Source: Phyllostachys edulis (lineage: Eukaryota; Streptophyta; Magnoliopsida; Poales; Poaceae). From it: a DNA stretch of 64,000 bases. Where the stretch lies: the NCBI GenBank assembly GCA_036346405.1, contig CM070562.1, positions 71,133,482-71,197,481 on the forward strand. The letters are read 5' to 3'. Below the pieces are notes generated by a model. That model saw only the letters and a list, made by a program, of their open reading frames with translations, was not told where the DNA came from and made no database searches. Shown piece by piece: positions 11,128 to 22,200 of this stretch (within the stretch, counting starts at the first letter, position 1; each line of letters starts with the position of its first letter). Position numbers and translations under genes: made by a program.

Positions 11128-11655
11128 TCACGATGGAGAGTGGTCGGAGATTATTGCCTCTGGTGGGCTTTGTGGTGGACTTATCCTGATCCGGCGGACC
11201 GTTGATCGTATGGTGAGTTTTACCATGCCCACTTGCAAGCGATCGGTGATAACTTCATCGATACCCTTACCATGTGTCGGTTGGCCCCCGGAATACGTAG
11301 GAGTCGTTGGCGAATACTGGTCGCCCAGGACAATATCGAGAGTACTTGGACTCTCTGGTCGCCGCGCTGGGCTCCTATTGTCGCTTTTGCCGGTCGGATC
11401 GACCGGGCTTGCGGAGGCGTTTGGACGTTCCGAACCAGTCGGAACGAGCGGTTCCTCTGAGAGCGCCATTATTGGTGGCGGTGTATCCTTATCCATCCGG
11501 TTGATTTTGTCAATCTTTGCGATTGGCGAACCAGCGGAGGAGGAAGAGAACGATGACATCCCATTTTCTTCCATTGCACGGATGCATGCATCCATGTCGA
11601 GGTTGGAGTAGTTCGCCAAGTTGAACCAGTTTTCCTCATCCCAAGTCCCCGCCAT
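11128..11655 (-). CDS. gag-like or leader ORF of a retrotransposon fragment
   Basis: A 175-codon minus-strand frame starts MAGTWDEENWFNLANYSNLD. It lies about 80 nt downstream (minus sense) of a primer-binding-type site, TGGCGTCGTCCGTGGGGAA (about 11736-11754), the position expected for gag or the leader ORF of a grass Ty3/gypsy-type element. The protein is acidic at the start and Pro/Ser-rich later, with no zinc knuckle, protease or polymerase. I do not recognise the family. Sequence beyond 10800 in the minus direction returns to the duplicated segment, so only the 5' end of the element is present. Confidence 0.5.
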   Translation of the reverse strand: MAGTWDEENWFNLANYSNLDMDACIRAMEENGMSSFSSSSAGSPIAKIDKINRMDKDTPPPIMALSEEPLVPTGSERPNASASPVDPTGKSDNRSPARRPESPSTLDIVLGDQYSPTTPTYSGGQPTHGKGIDEVITDRLQVGMVKLTIRSTVRRIRISPPQSPPEAIISDHSPS

Positions 11656-11756
11656 ATTCGCATGAGCGATAATGGAACGAAGGAAGTAGATGAGGAATGC
11701 TTGAACGAAGTAATCTTCAAGAACTCAACGCCTTCTTCCCCACGGACGACGCCAGC

Positions 11757-12213
11757 TGTCGACAGTTGAGTCGCCGATCTTACGAAATGAAAAGAGAAAA
11801 ATGGCAGAGAGTTCTTGAGAGAGAATGTGACTGCTCTTTATTGCTATGAACTGGCTATTACAAGGGGTGCCTTCGACAAGGCGGTGGACTAATCCTAATT
11901 ACACTGAGCGTAATGCTTGCTATGCTATCAAAATCCAATCGTCTGTTGATCTTCTGAATTGGATTCGATCTCCCCTTCTGCCGTTTGTGTTCTTCATTAA
12001 GTAGTTGACGAAGTGGCGACAGTTACTCCTGAAAGTGGCGCCTGTTGGGAAGTGACGCGTCCGGTCGGAGGGAGGCAGTGGTTGACAAGGTATCAACCGT
12101 TCGACGGTTGTGCGCCTGTGAGACACACAACCATAAGGTGGTTGTTGTCAGTGTCTTTAGATTATGAAACGTTGCGTGGTATAGACCAAATATGACATGT
12201 GTTCTATTCATCA
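11757..12213 (-). mobile_element. partial LTR of the retrotransposon fragment
   Basis: The LTR edge next to the primer-binding site begins TGTCGACAGTTGAGTCGCC at 11757 (plus strand), two bases from the PBS, the usual spacing. The far end is not certain; sequence homologous to copy B resumes at about 12258. No internal domains follow, so the element is a remnant on the minus strand. Confidence 0.5.
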
Positions 12214-12257
12214 CACGGTATGGAATATACCCGGAGTCAAATCCGGAAGCTAGTTCA

Positions 12258-12577
12258 TTGGTTTGAACTCAGTCGATTGCCCTGCGGGTTATGGCAAGCC
12301 ATTGGGACTTTATTTATGATTAATTCATATTTTTATTTCAGTTTATTCACTGTTTTTCCGCTGCGTACTTGATATTTTATCTTGTTATTTGGCCGGTCGG
12401 CCCTTTGTACGAAACTTAACTTTGTATGTTCATATGTTGTATACTATGAAGTTTTGGTGTTGTAATAACTTGTATATGGATTGATATTGATGTTTGTGAG
12501 GGTGTATGTGTACTGCTCCTGGGAGGTACATAATATACTGAGAGCGAAAAAATTTAATTTGTGGTGTTAGGACCAAT
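12258..12577. repeat. duplicated segment, copy A, right part
   Basis: About 320 bp match 24437-24759 almost base for base, from GGTTTGAACYCAGTCG to AGAACCAATT; both copies stop being alike at the same point, AACCAATT. This marks the right end of the repeat or of the duplicated segment. Confidence 0.88.
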
Positions 12578-12747
12578 TCTCTATTCTCTACTACTTAAAA
12601 GAAGGAGTTTACCATCGTCTGTCCTCCTTCATGTGATATGAGCCGTTGGATCCATCCTTTCTCATGCGACGTGAGCCCTTTGATCTTTTCTCTTTGCACT
12701 CCTGTCTCCCATCTCCTTCCATCGAAACCGTCACATACTCACCCGGC

Positions 12748-12804
<57 letters not shown>
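12578..12804. repeat. possible Helitron-like 5' end and (CT)n microsatellite
   Basis: Sequence after AACCAAT starts TCTCTATTCTCTACTACTTA, like the TC...ACTA starts of some grass Helitrons, and leads into GC-rich captured-looking DNA. No CTRR hairpin end was identified, so the class is a guess. A pure CT run of about 54 bases occupies about 12751-12804. Confidence 0.35.
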
Positions 12805-12807
<3 letters not shown>

Positions 12808-13279
12808 CCACCTCACCCATGACCACGAGTCTGGTTCTCCCCCATCTGCCCCACGCCTCCCTCGCCCCTCGCCTGCCGCCGCGACCCCCTTGCCACCACT
12901 CCCCCGCGCCGCCGGTCCTTGGCGCCCCCATCCTTCTTCGCTCCAACAGCGGCCAAGTCTCCAGATCCCACCCCAGCCCCCCACCGCCATCCTTGGCGCC
13001 CCCTCCCTCTCTTCTCCCCCGTGCCGCCGGTCCTGGTCCTCTCTCCCTCCTCTCACCTTTTTCCCGGGCTGCTTGCGCCTCCTCCCCATGCAAGATGAGG
13101 CTTCTTCCCCAAATCCAAGCTGTAGGGTTGATCTCTCCCCGTCTCTTCCCGATCGATCGAAGCTTCCACCGCCGACTTTGATCGTCGCCATGAGAAGGAC
13201 ACAGGGATGATGGCGAGGAGCGAGAACAATGAGGTGCAGGGGAAGGAGCCTCCATGAGGCGGGAAGCGAGGCGGCACCA

Positions 13280-13582
13280 GCCAAGACACGGAGGGACGAT
13301 CGGTGGTCTGGCAATGCAATGAGTGATGGCGATGATGATGGGCGGGGACTCGAGTGTTGGTGTTCCCGGAGGGCAAGATCTTCCACTGGTCGGCACCATC
13401 TCCGACTCGCGCCACCGCCTACAAGGGCACTTCCTACCATCTCACGCCGCCTTCCCCAACGACTACCCCTACAAGCCGCCCAAGGTCGGTTTGACACCGC
13501 TTTGCTTCCACCCCAACGTCGACACCCATGGCAACATCTGCCTCGACATCCTCCAGGACAAGTGGGCCTTCGCCTATGACTA
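13280..13582 (+). pseudogene. E2 ubiquitin-conjugating enzyme fragment (UBE2C/UBC19-20 type)
   Basis: The plus strand reads FPNDYPYKPPKV, then CFHPNVDTHGNICLDILQDK before a TAG at 13580-13582. This is the core of the UBC fold; the active-site Cys of the NICLDIL motif is retained. Upstream, MAMMMGGDSSV corresponds to the LMALMMGGD region of UBE2C-type E2s, but FPEGKIFHW and GTIS fall in different frames and a TGA precedes the Met. The C-terminal third is missing. UBE2C works with the anaphase-promoting complex; this copy cannot. The GC-rich block from 12830 may be its mangled 5' region, possibly carried by a Helitron-like element. Confidence 0.8.
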
Positions 13583-14684
13583 GAGCTCATGTATGGTCAG
13601 GTGCACCCACTGCTGCATTCATCTTATTATAATTAAATTTGATGGGCTTTGTACAAAGTACAAACTTATTCCTCCATTCTTATCCTGATTTCTCTGTCTG
13701 AAAACATGAATTCGCAGATGTTGCTTATTTTGACAAAGTCGGTCAACAGGTGATTTGAGAAGAATCTCAAATTTGATATGGCACCACTGCTTGGTGGTAT
13801 GGATGCAGTTTTCCTATCTCTTTTACATGGCATTCAACTGGTCAGTTTTCTTTTTCTTTGCTTGTAATTCGTCTTATGCATTTTTTTAAATTTTAATGCT
13901 AAATTGAAACATCAATTGAACCATTCTACAGGAATTCTGCTACATTTCTTCATGCATGCACATTCCTTCCCCTTGCCCAATCAACAAGGCAGGCGGTAGG
14001 CGTCGTTTTGCAGGACATTGCTGATTCAGGAGTTTTATTTGCACTATTGATGTGTGAGCACAAGGTTTGTCCAAATAGTGCGATACTAATTCTATATGAC
14101 CTTTTGAGCCATACTGTATTGAATCTTGCTTATATGCTTAGATGTAACACTGTTTTTATTATAGTTAGTTTTTGGGCACACTTGAGGTGCCACTTGAACC
14201 TTCTAGAGGTTCATACAATGGTATACCTCGCCTTTTTTATAGCCTATCAATTATCTATTTCTCACCTGATCCATGCCAAGATGCCATATTTTTGGGAAGT
14301 TCTATATAAGGCTTGCCACTTGTGTTGCTATGGTATCACATATCTCTGGTCTCTCCAATGGAGTTAATAACTTTTGTGCTATGTAACTTGACAAGAAAAT
14401 ACTCATAATGTGATAATTCACCTATCATCTTGGATTGTCACGATTTGAACTTCGACAGTACATTAGAATCTTCGCCTTGGTTGGACACAATCTGATTCTA
14501 TAGTGTGTTTAGAATAAATAAACAATTCCATTTCATTCAATGTTGTCGGGTCTCGTGCAAAATATTGTTGGTTTGACAAGATACAAATACCCTAAAAAAC
14601 TTGTTCTGAAGAAGCACTTTGTGACTAATGCCTTTTATGTCACATGTGCATTTGTTAATGTTTATTGTTATTTTACATGGTTGG
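13583..14684. other. gene-free AT-rich sequence downstream of the E2 fragment
   Basis: Intron-like or transposon filler; no exon, RNA gene or terminal repeat recognised. Confidence 0.35.
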
Positions 14685-14990
14685 TTGCTGATACATGATG
14701 CCACTTCTCAGTCGGAGTACCTGCGCGTCCAAGTCACTTTCTGAACATAGCGACGTTCAATTACCTATCGACGACATCCAGGTAATTGGATGTCCTAACG
14801 CTCTCCTGGTAGCTATGCTTCTTAAACTTGCATGGGCTCAATGAAATTGCCCATGGCTGCTGTCTCATCCTCCTCATGCTGCATGGACGACCCCCCGAAA
14901 GTGGCTGAGGGACGACGAACAATATATATATATATATGATGCTGGTTTTAAAGGCACAAGCAGCCACTGCTCGGAGATTTTATAGAGAAG
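14685..14990 (+). repeat. one arm of the CACTA-family hairpin
   Basis: The stretch from TTGGTTGCTGATACATGATG to TTTTATAGAGAA matches the right arm of the long hairpin at 47530-47816, including GGTAATTGGATGTCC and GGCTCAATGA. The left arm is absent. It lies in the opposite sense to the CACTA remnant at 16079-18357, showing that the region is rearranged. Confidence 0.75.
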
Positions 14991-15229
14991 ATATTAGGAA
15001 TGGAATGGTATGACGTACTTGGGACGCAAGGTATGAGAACTTAACCGGCATGAACACAGTTACATAGACAAATGTGAAATGAATGGCGAAAAGCAACGGA
15101 TGATATCTTGACAAAATGACAAATCAACAATAAGTCATAACATACATATCACACATTTTATACATCTATTTTTGTAAATCATCAATCATACATATCAACA
15201 GTCTATGGTTCACCAAGCAAGTTTTCACT

Positions 15230-15470
15230 ATCAATAGCAGACAACACTTGACACTTCTGAATAAGTCATAACTCATAACAATATAACATATCAACAACCC
15301 ATTAAGTCATAACATATCAACAACCCATACATATCAATAGCATAGGCAACACTTGACACTTCTGAATAAGTCATAACTCATAACAATATAACATATAACA
15401 GACAACAACCCATACATATCAACAACCCAATACTTCAATAGCAGACAACATTTACACTTCTAAATTCACC
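15230..15470. repeat. tandem AT-rich repeats
   Basis: Units such as ACACTTGACACTTCTGAATA, AGTCATAACTCATAACAATA and ATCAACAACCCA recur two to three times between about 15233 and 15430. Confidence 0.75.
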
Positions 15471-15499
15471 CATTCAGCAATCAGCAATCAGCACAAGTG

Positions 15500-16078
15500 C
15501 ACAACCATTCAAACTGCAGGGGAGGCGGGGAGGCTGCGGTGCTAGGGGCAGAGAGAAGGGAAGGGCAGAGCAGCAAAGCAGCAGAGCGAGAAGGGACTAA
15601 GGGAGCTGCGGCGCTAGAAGGCTGTGGTGCTACTGAGCGAGAGAGAAGGGAAGGGGCCGAGCAGAGCAGAGAAGGGATCGAGGGAGGCTGCGGCACTAGG
15701 GGGAGCTACGACGCTAGTGAGGCAGAGAAGGAAGGGTGGCGGCAAAGAAGTGGAGGGGGGTTTGTGGTGCTAGGGGGGAGGGAAGAGAGAGGAGGGCGGC
15801 ACACCAGCAGTCGACACACCTAATAGGTGATAGATATGTCTTACCTCGACATCACCGGTGTCAATGGTGAGGTAGCCGAGGCCGAGGTCGGGGGAGGGCG
15901 ACGCACCAGCAGCAGCAGAGCAGTGTAGGGGGTGCTGCGGCGTCGGCGACGGGGTCGAGCGGTGGCGTCGAGGTCGGGGGCACTCGGGTGGGGAGGAGAA
16001 CAAACGAGAGTAAGGGCACTGGGGAGTGACGAGTTAGGGCGCAAACCCTAGCGGTCTCCTACTAATAAAGACATATCA
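15500..16078 (-). other. CACTA-internal GC-rich exon-like block, copy 1
   Basis: Read on the minus strand from 16072, the block begins TATTAGTAGGAG, then CTAGGGTTTGCGCCCTAACT, followed by GC-rich sequence and a possible donor near 15843. The same leader occurs at 18025 (minus), 32385 and 46110. It looks like the 5' leader and first exon of a transcription unit belonging to the CACTA family; no protein family was recognised. Confidence 0.55.
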
Positions 16079-18357
16079 CAGACGGTTCTATTATGGAACC
16101 ATCTATGATATGAGACATATCACAGACGGTCCATAATAGAACCGTCAGTAATGTCTCATATCAAAGACAGTTCCATAATAGAATCGTCAGTGATGTCTCA
16201 TATCACAGACGGTTCTATTATGGAACCGTCTGTGATATGAGACATCACAGACGTAATAGAACCGTCCGTCATAAGCAAGAATGGAGTCCGCTTGGATCTA
16301 CTCGCCCTGACATGATGGCTTACGTATCATAGACGATTTGTAGATAAAACCGTCTGTGATGGCTTACATATCACAGACGGTTGGTAGTTGGAACCGTTTG
16401 TGATGGCTTACATATCATAGACGGTTGGTAGTTGGAACCGTCTGTGATAGCCTCTTCTCTACAAAATCCCCAAGCAGTGGCTGTTTTTGCCTTTAGAACT
16501 GGCTTCGTATGTATATACATAGTTCGTAGTCCCTTGTTAGCTAACTCGATGCTTGAATTCAACTAGCTAGCTCGCTCCTTGGTCGTTCATCCTAATCATG
16601 CAGGTGAACCACGACCTACTTCATCGATCTGATACCTTTCGGTGTACCATTTGCTTCATCTTAGTGGAGGATTGGCATGAAGCAAATCGTCACTCTAGTG
16701 TGTCGGGATCGACAAGTAGGTTGTGTTTCACCCGAACGTTAAGATGAACGCCAAAAGCGAGCTAGCTAGCCAATTCGTGCCGCTTTAAAAGCGACGACCA
16801 TTGCTAGAGATTTTGTAGAGAAGAGATCAAGAATAGAGAAGAGGGGAGGCGGGCTCGGGGAGGAGGCGGCCATTGTTTGGAAAACTGTCACAAGGATTGA
16901 GAATCTAGGTTATCAAAAGAGAAAAAAACATGTTAGCGCATGGCTGTAAGAAATTGGAATATGAGTGGTTAATAGATAATACTTGAATACAAGTCCAGTG
17001 AAACATATAAAATATGTTGAAACAAATAATTAAGACTCAAACAACTACAGTCACATCTCGCTCAAGTATTTTAATACCGAGTGGTAAATTTTTCATACTA
17101 AGAACATGAATGGTAATAAGATAACAATATATGGTATGTTGACGATATATATCATGTAGAAGTTCATGTGCAAACTATGTGCAAGGATTTTGATTCCATA
17201 GATTCATAAGCTTTGATTCCAAAATTATTCATATATAGTTCATCCTATTGTTCCTGGAAATTCATTTCATATCTCATCAGTGAACACAACTAGTAACATT
17301 TGCGGTTTTCATGTCAAACAGATAAGAGCCGCAACCTGTAGAAACTCACCTGTATCCACGAAACACTTACATGGTGTTATTTATCCTAAGAATAGATGGT
17401 GATCACACTTACTATTAATAGACAGCCATTTGTTAAGATCCTCTCCAGTAGGCAACCAAATTCCCCACCTCCAGAAAATGAATCTCCAGGAGGCAACCAA
17501 ATTCCCGCCTCTTCAAGCCAGCCTAGCACACCTCGCATCATACGTGATCGAAAACAAAAAATGTCTTTAGGAACATACTAGCAGTCACACCTGAACACAA
17601 CCCTATCCCCACCTCCAGATCCATCCATCCATCCAGTCAACTAGTAGTCACAGAGGGCAAGACATCAAGGCCAAGGGTGTCCAAACCGACCATCAACCGA
17701 CAAGCTAGGTAGCCCACATTGCAACTCGGTTCACATGAATACCAACAGCACAAACCAATAGATCTATCTTACCTCGATCGACATCGCCGGTGTCGGTGGT
17801 GAGGTAGCCGATCGAGGCCGAGGTCAATGGAGCTAGAGGTCGGTGGTGAGGTAGCCGTATGAGTGTCTTATGCAGTGAACCGTGGTGTCACAACCGTCGG
17901 CGACGGAAAGAAGGGCGGCGTTGGCGACGGGGCCACTCGGGTGGGGGAGGGGGAACGGACGAGAGTAAGGGCGCTGTGGAGTGCTCGAGTTAGAGTGCAA
18001 ACCCTAGCGGGCTCCTACTAATAAAGAGACTTATCACAACCGGTTCTATTATGAAACTGTCAATGATAGTTATCAGTCCGTGATATGGTGTCGTATCACA
18101 GACGGTTGTTTGTTTAAAACCGTGTGTGATATTTTGAAATATCACAGACGGTTATTGTTAAGAACCGTTGTGATATTTCACAGATAGTCTTAATAATGAA
18201 CTGTCTGTGATATTGCCTCTTCACAGACGGTTTTTAATGTAGCCAGTAACACAGACAATCGTAAAACCAAAACCGTTTGTGATTGCATGTAATACAGACG
18301 GTTTTGGTCAACCATCTATGATGAGGCGTCCAGTATTAGTCTTTTTTTGTAGTAGTG
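16079..18357 (-). mobile_element. CACTA element remnant, one terminus present
   Basis: The right edge ends TTTGTAGTAGTG at 18357, the inverse of the CACTACTACAAAAA terminus of the element at 30953. Inside it, about 300 bp carry inverted copies of the ACAGACGGTT subterminal motif. A GC-rich leader follows on the minus strand (from about 18025). The putative 3-bp target GCA (18358-18360) occurs in uninterrupted form as GTAGCACGCC in copy A (10421-10430). The opposite terminus was not found. Another motif block lies at 16079-16450, so the element is deleted or fused with a second copy. No transposase is visible. Confidence 0.72.
16453..16829. repeat. imperfect long hairpin, possible small-RNA precursor
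   Basis: The left arm (from TTCTCTACAAAATC) pairs with the right arm (ending GATTTTGTAGAGAA). Near the apex the arms GCTAGCTAGCTCGCT... and its complement pair over about 100 nt, including ACCTACTT/AAGTAGGT and TTTGCTTCAT/ATGAAGCAAA, with mismatches and a loop-out of about 60 nt in the left arm. The fold resembles a young MIRNA or inverted-repeat siRNA locus. It occupies the same place in the CACTA remnant as the hairpin at 47213-47816 does in the full element. Confidence 0.6.
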
Positions 18358-18540
18358 GCACGCCGTTAAGTCATTCAACAATTCATCGAAAATCTTGTTG
18401 TGATATTCATTCTTGATAATATTGTCTAACTCCAATCTCTCCTCGAATCACTTCGGTTCCACTTCCATTAGTTTCAATGCTTCTCTTAGGAACCAAAACT
18501 TCCTCATTTCTGAAATTACCAATTCAAATTTCAATTCAAT
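18358..18540. repeat. duplicated segment, copy B, left part
   Basis: Matches 10423-10604 closely. The sequence continues past 18540 into material absent from copy A. Confidence 0.85.
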
Positions 18541-19227
18541 ATCAAAATAGTCTAGTCTTTGTCTATGCTAAACGGCACTTAAACCAAAATAGGAAAACTG
18601 AAATTGGGATTAAGGCATTGTGGGAGGGAGAGGGGAATCACCTTCGTTTCTTGCTTGCCGCGTCGCCACACCGTGAATGTTGGGTTGGTCATGGCCGACA
18701 CCGTGGTCACGACCTCCCCCGCATTGTCGCCTCGCCTCATCATGGTCAGGCGACCTCCTTCTCAGTCCTCGCAAAGAGCAATTCCGTTGCCTAGTGCCTT
18801 GCCACTTGCTAGACAGCTCACCGTCGCGACGTCGTTGCCTGGAAGGAGTGACCGAGTGAGGAAGGGAGATGCGGAGTTTGGGCTTCGGTCGAGACTCGGG
18901 AGGGGAACTGGAGGAGAGAGTAATGTGGTGCGGCTATGTGGTCTTGTGTGGGCGTGGGGTAGCAGGCCAGTAGTGAATGGTCTTCGCTTTTCACAGATTG
19001 ATGGTGAGTGGGCTTCGGTGCACCACACATCCTAGTCTCGGCCCAAAACTTTTAGCAGTCTACATACGACGCCTCAAGCACATCCTAAGCCACCCAGGCA
19101 AATCATCCATTCGTGACCCTATTTCTTCTAATTGACTCTGTTGGGGGGGGGTCTAATGGCTCGCTAGATCGAAGTGTGGGCAAGTGCCCACCCTGTCCTA
19201 AGGGTTGGCTCCGTCGGCCATACTACT
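18541..19227. other. unassigned GC-balanced block
   Basis: A 143-codon plus-strand frame (18604-19035) exists, but its composition suggests chance and I recognise no family. It is absent from copy A. Confidence 0.35.
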
Positions 19228-22200
19228 AGTAATATATAACAACCCAAAATCCCTAAGTTGGATTAGCTAAGCATCTACTGTGCATTTGTGAAATTTTGAA
19301 CCTTTTTAAAACTTTTTGTTGCAAAGCAACTAGGTCACAACTTGGTTTCTAAAACCTAGAAATGAAATTTCTAAAACAAAGCAAAAGTTTGTCAAGATTT
19401 TAAAAACTTAGTTCAGAGTGGGGAACAAAACCCTATGTTGAAAATCCTTTGATTTTGAAGACTAGAATTGAAACCTAGTAATCTAATACTCCTCCAATTC
19501 AAAAGTTCAATTGAACTTGGGGTAAAACTAAAAATGTTTAAAATATGGGAATATTTATTTTGGGTTTCAAATTATCAAAAGTAAAACCTGATATGCTGCT
19601 AGAATGCTTGAGGTACTTCCAAAAAAATTCTCAAAATTCAATTTGCAAATATATTTTCCTTATATCAGAAATACAAACAGTCTTTTATTTTGAAAATATA
19701 GTAATACCCGTAGCTGGGAATATTGCATTTATATTTTATATGCCCTGTCGCTTGTTTGGAATTTTTCTGGAATTTTTGGAGGTTATTTGGTTTCCATTTG
19801 ATTTGCATGCTCAATTTTGAATGCAAACAAATTATGTGAACAGTGCCTGGAAATATTTTTCCTAGGTTATGGAACATCGATTTGACTCACCTGAAAAATA
19901 TCTTCATTTTTAGAATTATTTTGTTATTTTAAAAAGGCCAGTCAAACTAGTTAGACATTGGTCAAACACCTAAACCAGAGACTTACAACATTTCTATAGA
20001 AAAAAATTATTTCTCTAAAAACTTGGAAAAATTATACAAGGATCTTCGCTCATAAGACTCCCCTAAAATTTTCATGAATTTTGGAGCTCGGAAACTTTGT
20101 CTAAAAATTCGCAACCCTCTCATCCTTTTGAAATCAACTCAGTCAAACCAATCGAGTTGACTCGACTCAATTTCAACCAGCGCTCGATTTCGACCAACCA
20201 CTCGATTTCGACCAGCCTCTCGGTTTCGACCAGCCACTCAATTTCGACCACCCTCTCGGCTTCGACCAGCCACTCGATTTCGACCAGCCACTCGGTTTCG
20301 ACCAGACCATTCGACCAGAACCACTCGGTTTCAACCAGACCCTCCGACTAGGTCCGACTAGACCCTCCAACCAGGTTCGACCCAGTGACCTAACTAGCTT
20401 GTCGAGCCACCTTCCCTCCCTCACTGATTGGTGGACCCCACCGCCAGGGATCATCTTCCATGTCTCGCTGGTTCTCAACACCAACTCACCAGCGCCTTTG
20501 CCACACGGCCGCGAGCTCCGCGTGAGCACATCAGGCCACCCCCAGTTTTGGACCACCACGCTGCGGTCTCGCCCACGTGGCCTCGTTCCCTTGCATGCAC
20601 GCCACGCGCCTATGACTGTCGCACTCGCCCGAGCGTCGCCATGCCGTTGTCACGTCCGACCACCTTGCTTCCTCCGCCTCCTCCCTATTTAAAGCCTCCG
20701 GAGCTTCTCTAGCTTCCTTCTTCGCCACCTCCTGCCCTTCGCTCTCCATCCTCTCTTTGCTCCTAACTCAAATGAGCTCCATGAACCAATGTCAAGCTCT
20801 GGCCATGGTCGCACCACCGCAAGTACCTCCCCGGCCACACCGAAGGATTTGGGCCTCCCTCTTCATCTCTTTCTACACCGCCTCAATGTCATCTTGCTAC
20901 ATCTCACCTCCTTTATCCCTCATTGTAGCCGAAGCACCGAAAGCGCAGAGCGTCTTCTTCATGTCCGGTGGCACTCGGTTCGCGGCCGCCGCCCTCACTT
21001 GCTGTCCTGACCAATCCAGTGAGTCTCTTCACTAAATAACAGCATCATCTCGTGCTCTAGCCCCCAAGGATCTTTCGCCCTCTCTCAATTTAACCTTTCG
21101 CCCACAAGAATGTTGCGCCACCACCCTCTTCTTCATGCATGGCCAGAACCATCACCACTCGCGCCATTTCTTACCTGATGAGCTCCTCTCCAATTACTTC
21201 CTCTCCGAGCATCTCCAGGACCCACTTGAGCTTCATCTACCTTCTTTTTCCTTCCTCCTTGCTCAGGTCACTCTCTCCACGGTGGCACCATCATCGCCGC
21301 CACGATTCTTCGTCGCCGGACCTTCTCCGACTAGCTCATCCTCTCCACTCCCCTCTGGTAAGGTTCTTGACCCCTATTGTTACTCGTGCGCACGTTAAAT
21401 CACGCGAAGCATCACCAAGCCGTAGGAGTCGTCATCACCTTAGCTCCACCTTCGCTCCAAGTCGGCATCGCCGTCGTTGCCCTTTAACGACGTCTGTAGT
21501 CGAACCTCCTTACGACCAGGTAGTCGTAATCTCTTACGACTAGGTAGTCGAAACTCCCTTACGACCAAGTAGTCGTAAACTCCTACGACTAGGTATCTAC
21601 TCTGTCTTTACTGAACAGACTCCGACTCTAACTCGTACTCAGAATACGACCAGGTTACAAACTCTGAAACATCAGCTTTGGCAGGATTAGCTCCAACAGC
21701 GCTAAGCTTCTTGCAACCATCTACGACCACCTTCGACCACTTGCAACCACCTACGACCATCTATAGTCAAACATCCTTCGACCAGGTAGTCGAAGCCTCT
21801 TTTCGACCAGGTTGTAGTTGAACCTCTTTCCAACTAGGTAGTCGAAACTGCCTTCCAACCACCTGTAGTTGAAACCTCTTTCCGACCAGGTTGTCGAAAC
21901 CTCTTTTCGACCAGGTTCTAATCGAATCTCTTTTTGACCAGGTAGTCAAAACCTCCTTCCAACCACCTGTAGTCGAAACCACCTTCCAACCACCTGTAGT
22001 TGAAACCTCCTTCTGACCAGGTAGTTGAAGCATTCTTCCGACCACATGTAGTCGAATCGGTGAGCAGTAACTGGAGGCTATTTTCAGGAATTTCTCTTCC
22101 GACAGAAATGGTTTATGCTATAACTTTCGCATACGAACTCCAAATCGAATAATTTTTGTTTCTAAATTCATATTAAATCATAATCTACCTTCTGTATTAA

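Noticed and set aside
12739..13590. 283-codon minus-strand frame rich in Arg/Gly
   Set aside because: Arises from GC-rich sequence and a CT microsatellite read as (RE)n; no family signature, while the plus strand has clear E2 homology.
15100..15480. Possible CRISPR-like or satellite array
   Set aside because: Eukaryotic context, irregular AT-rich units with no spacers; simple tandem duplications.
12578..16078. Complete Helitron carrying the E2 fragment
   Set aside because: A TC-type start is suggestive, but no CTRR end with hairpin was found and the flank seen in copy B (TGAAGAAATAAG) does not reappear, so boundaries cannot be supported.
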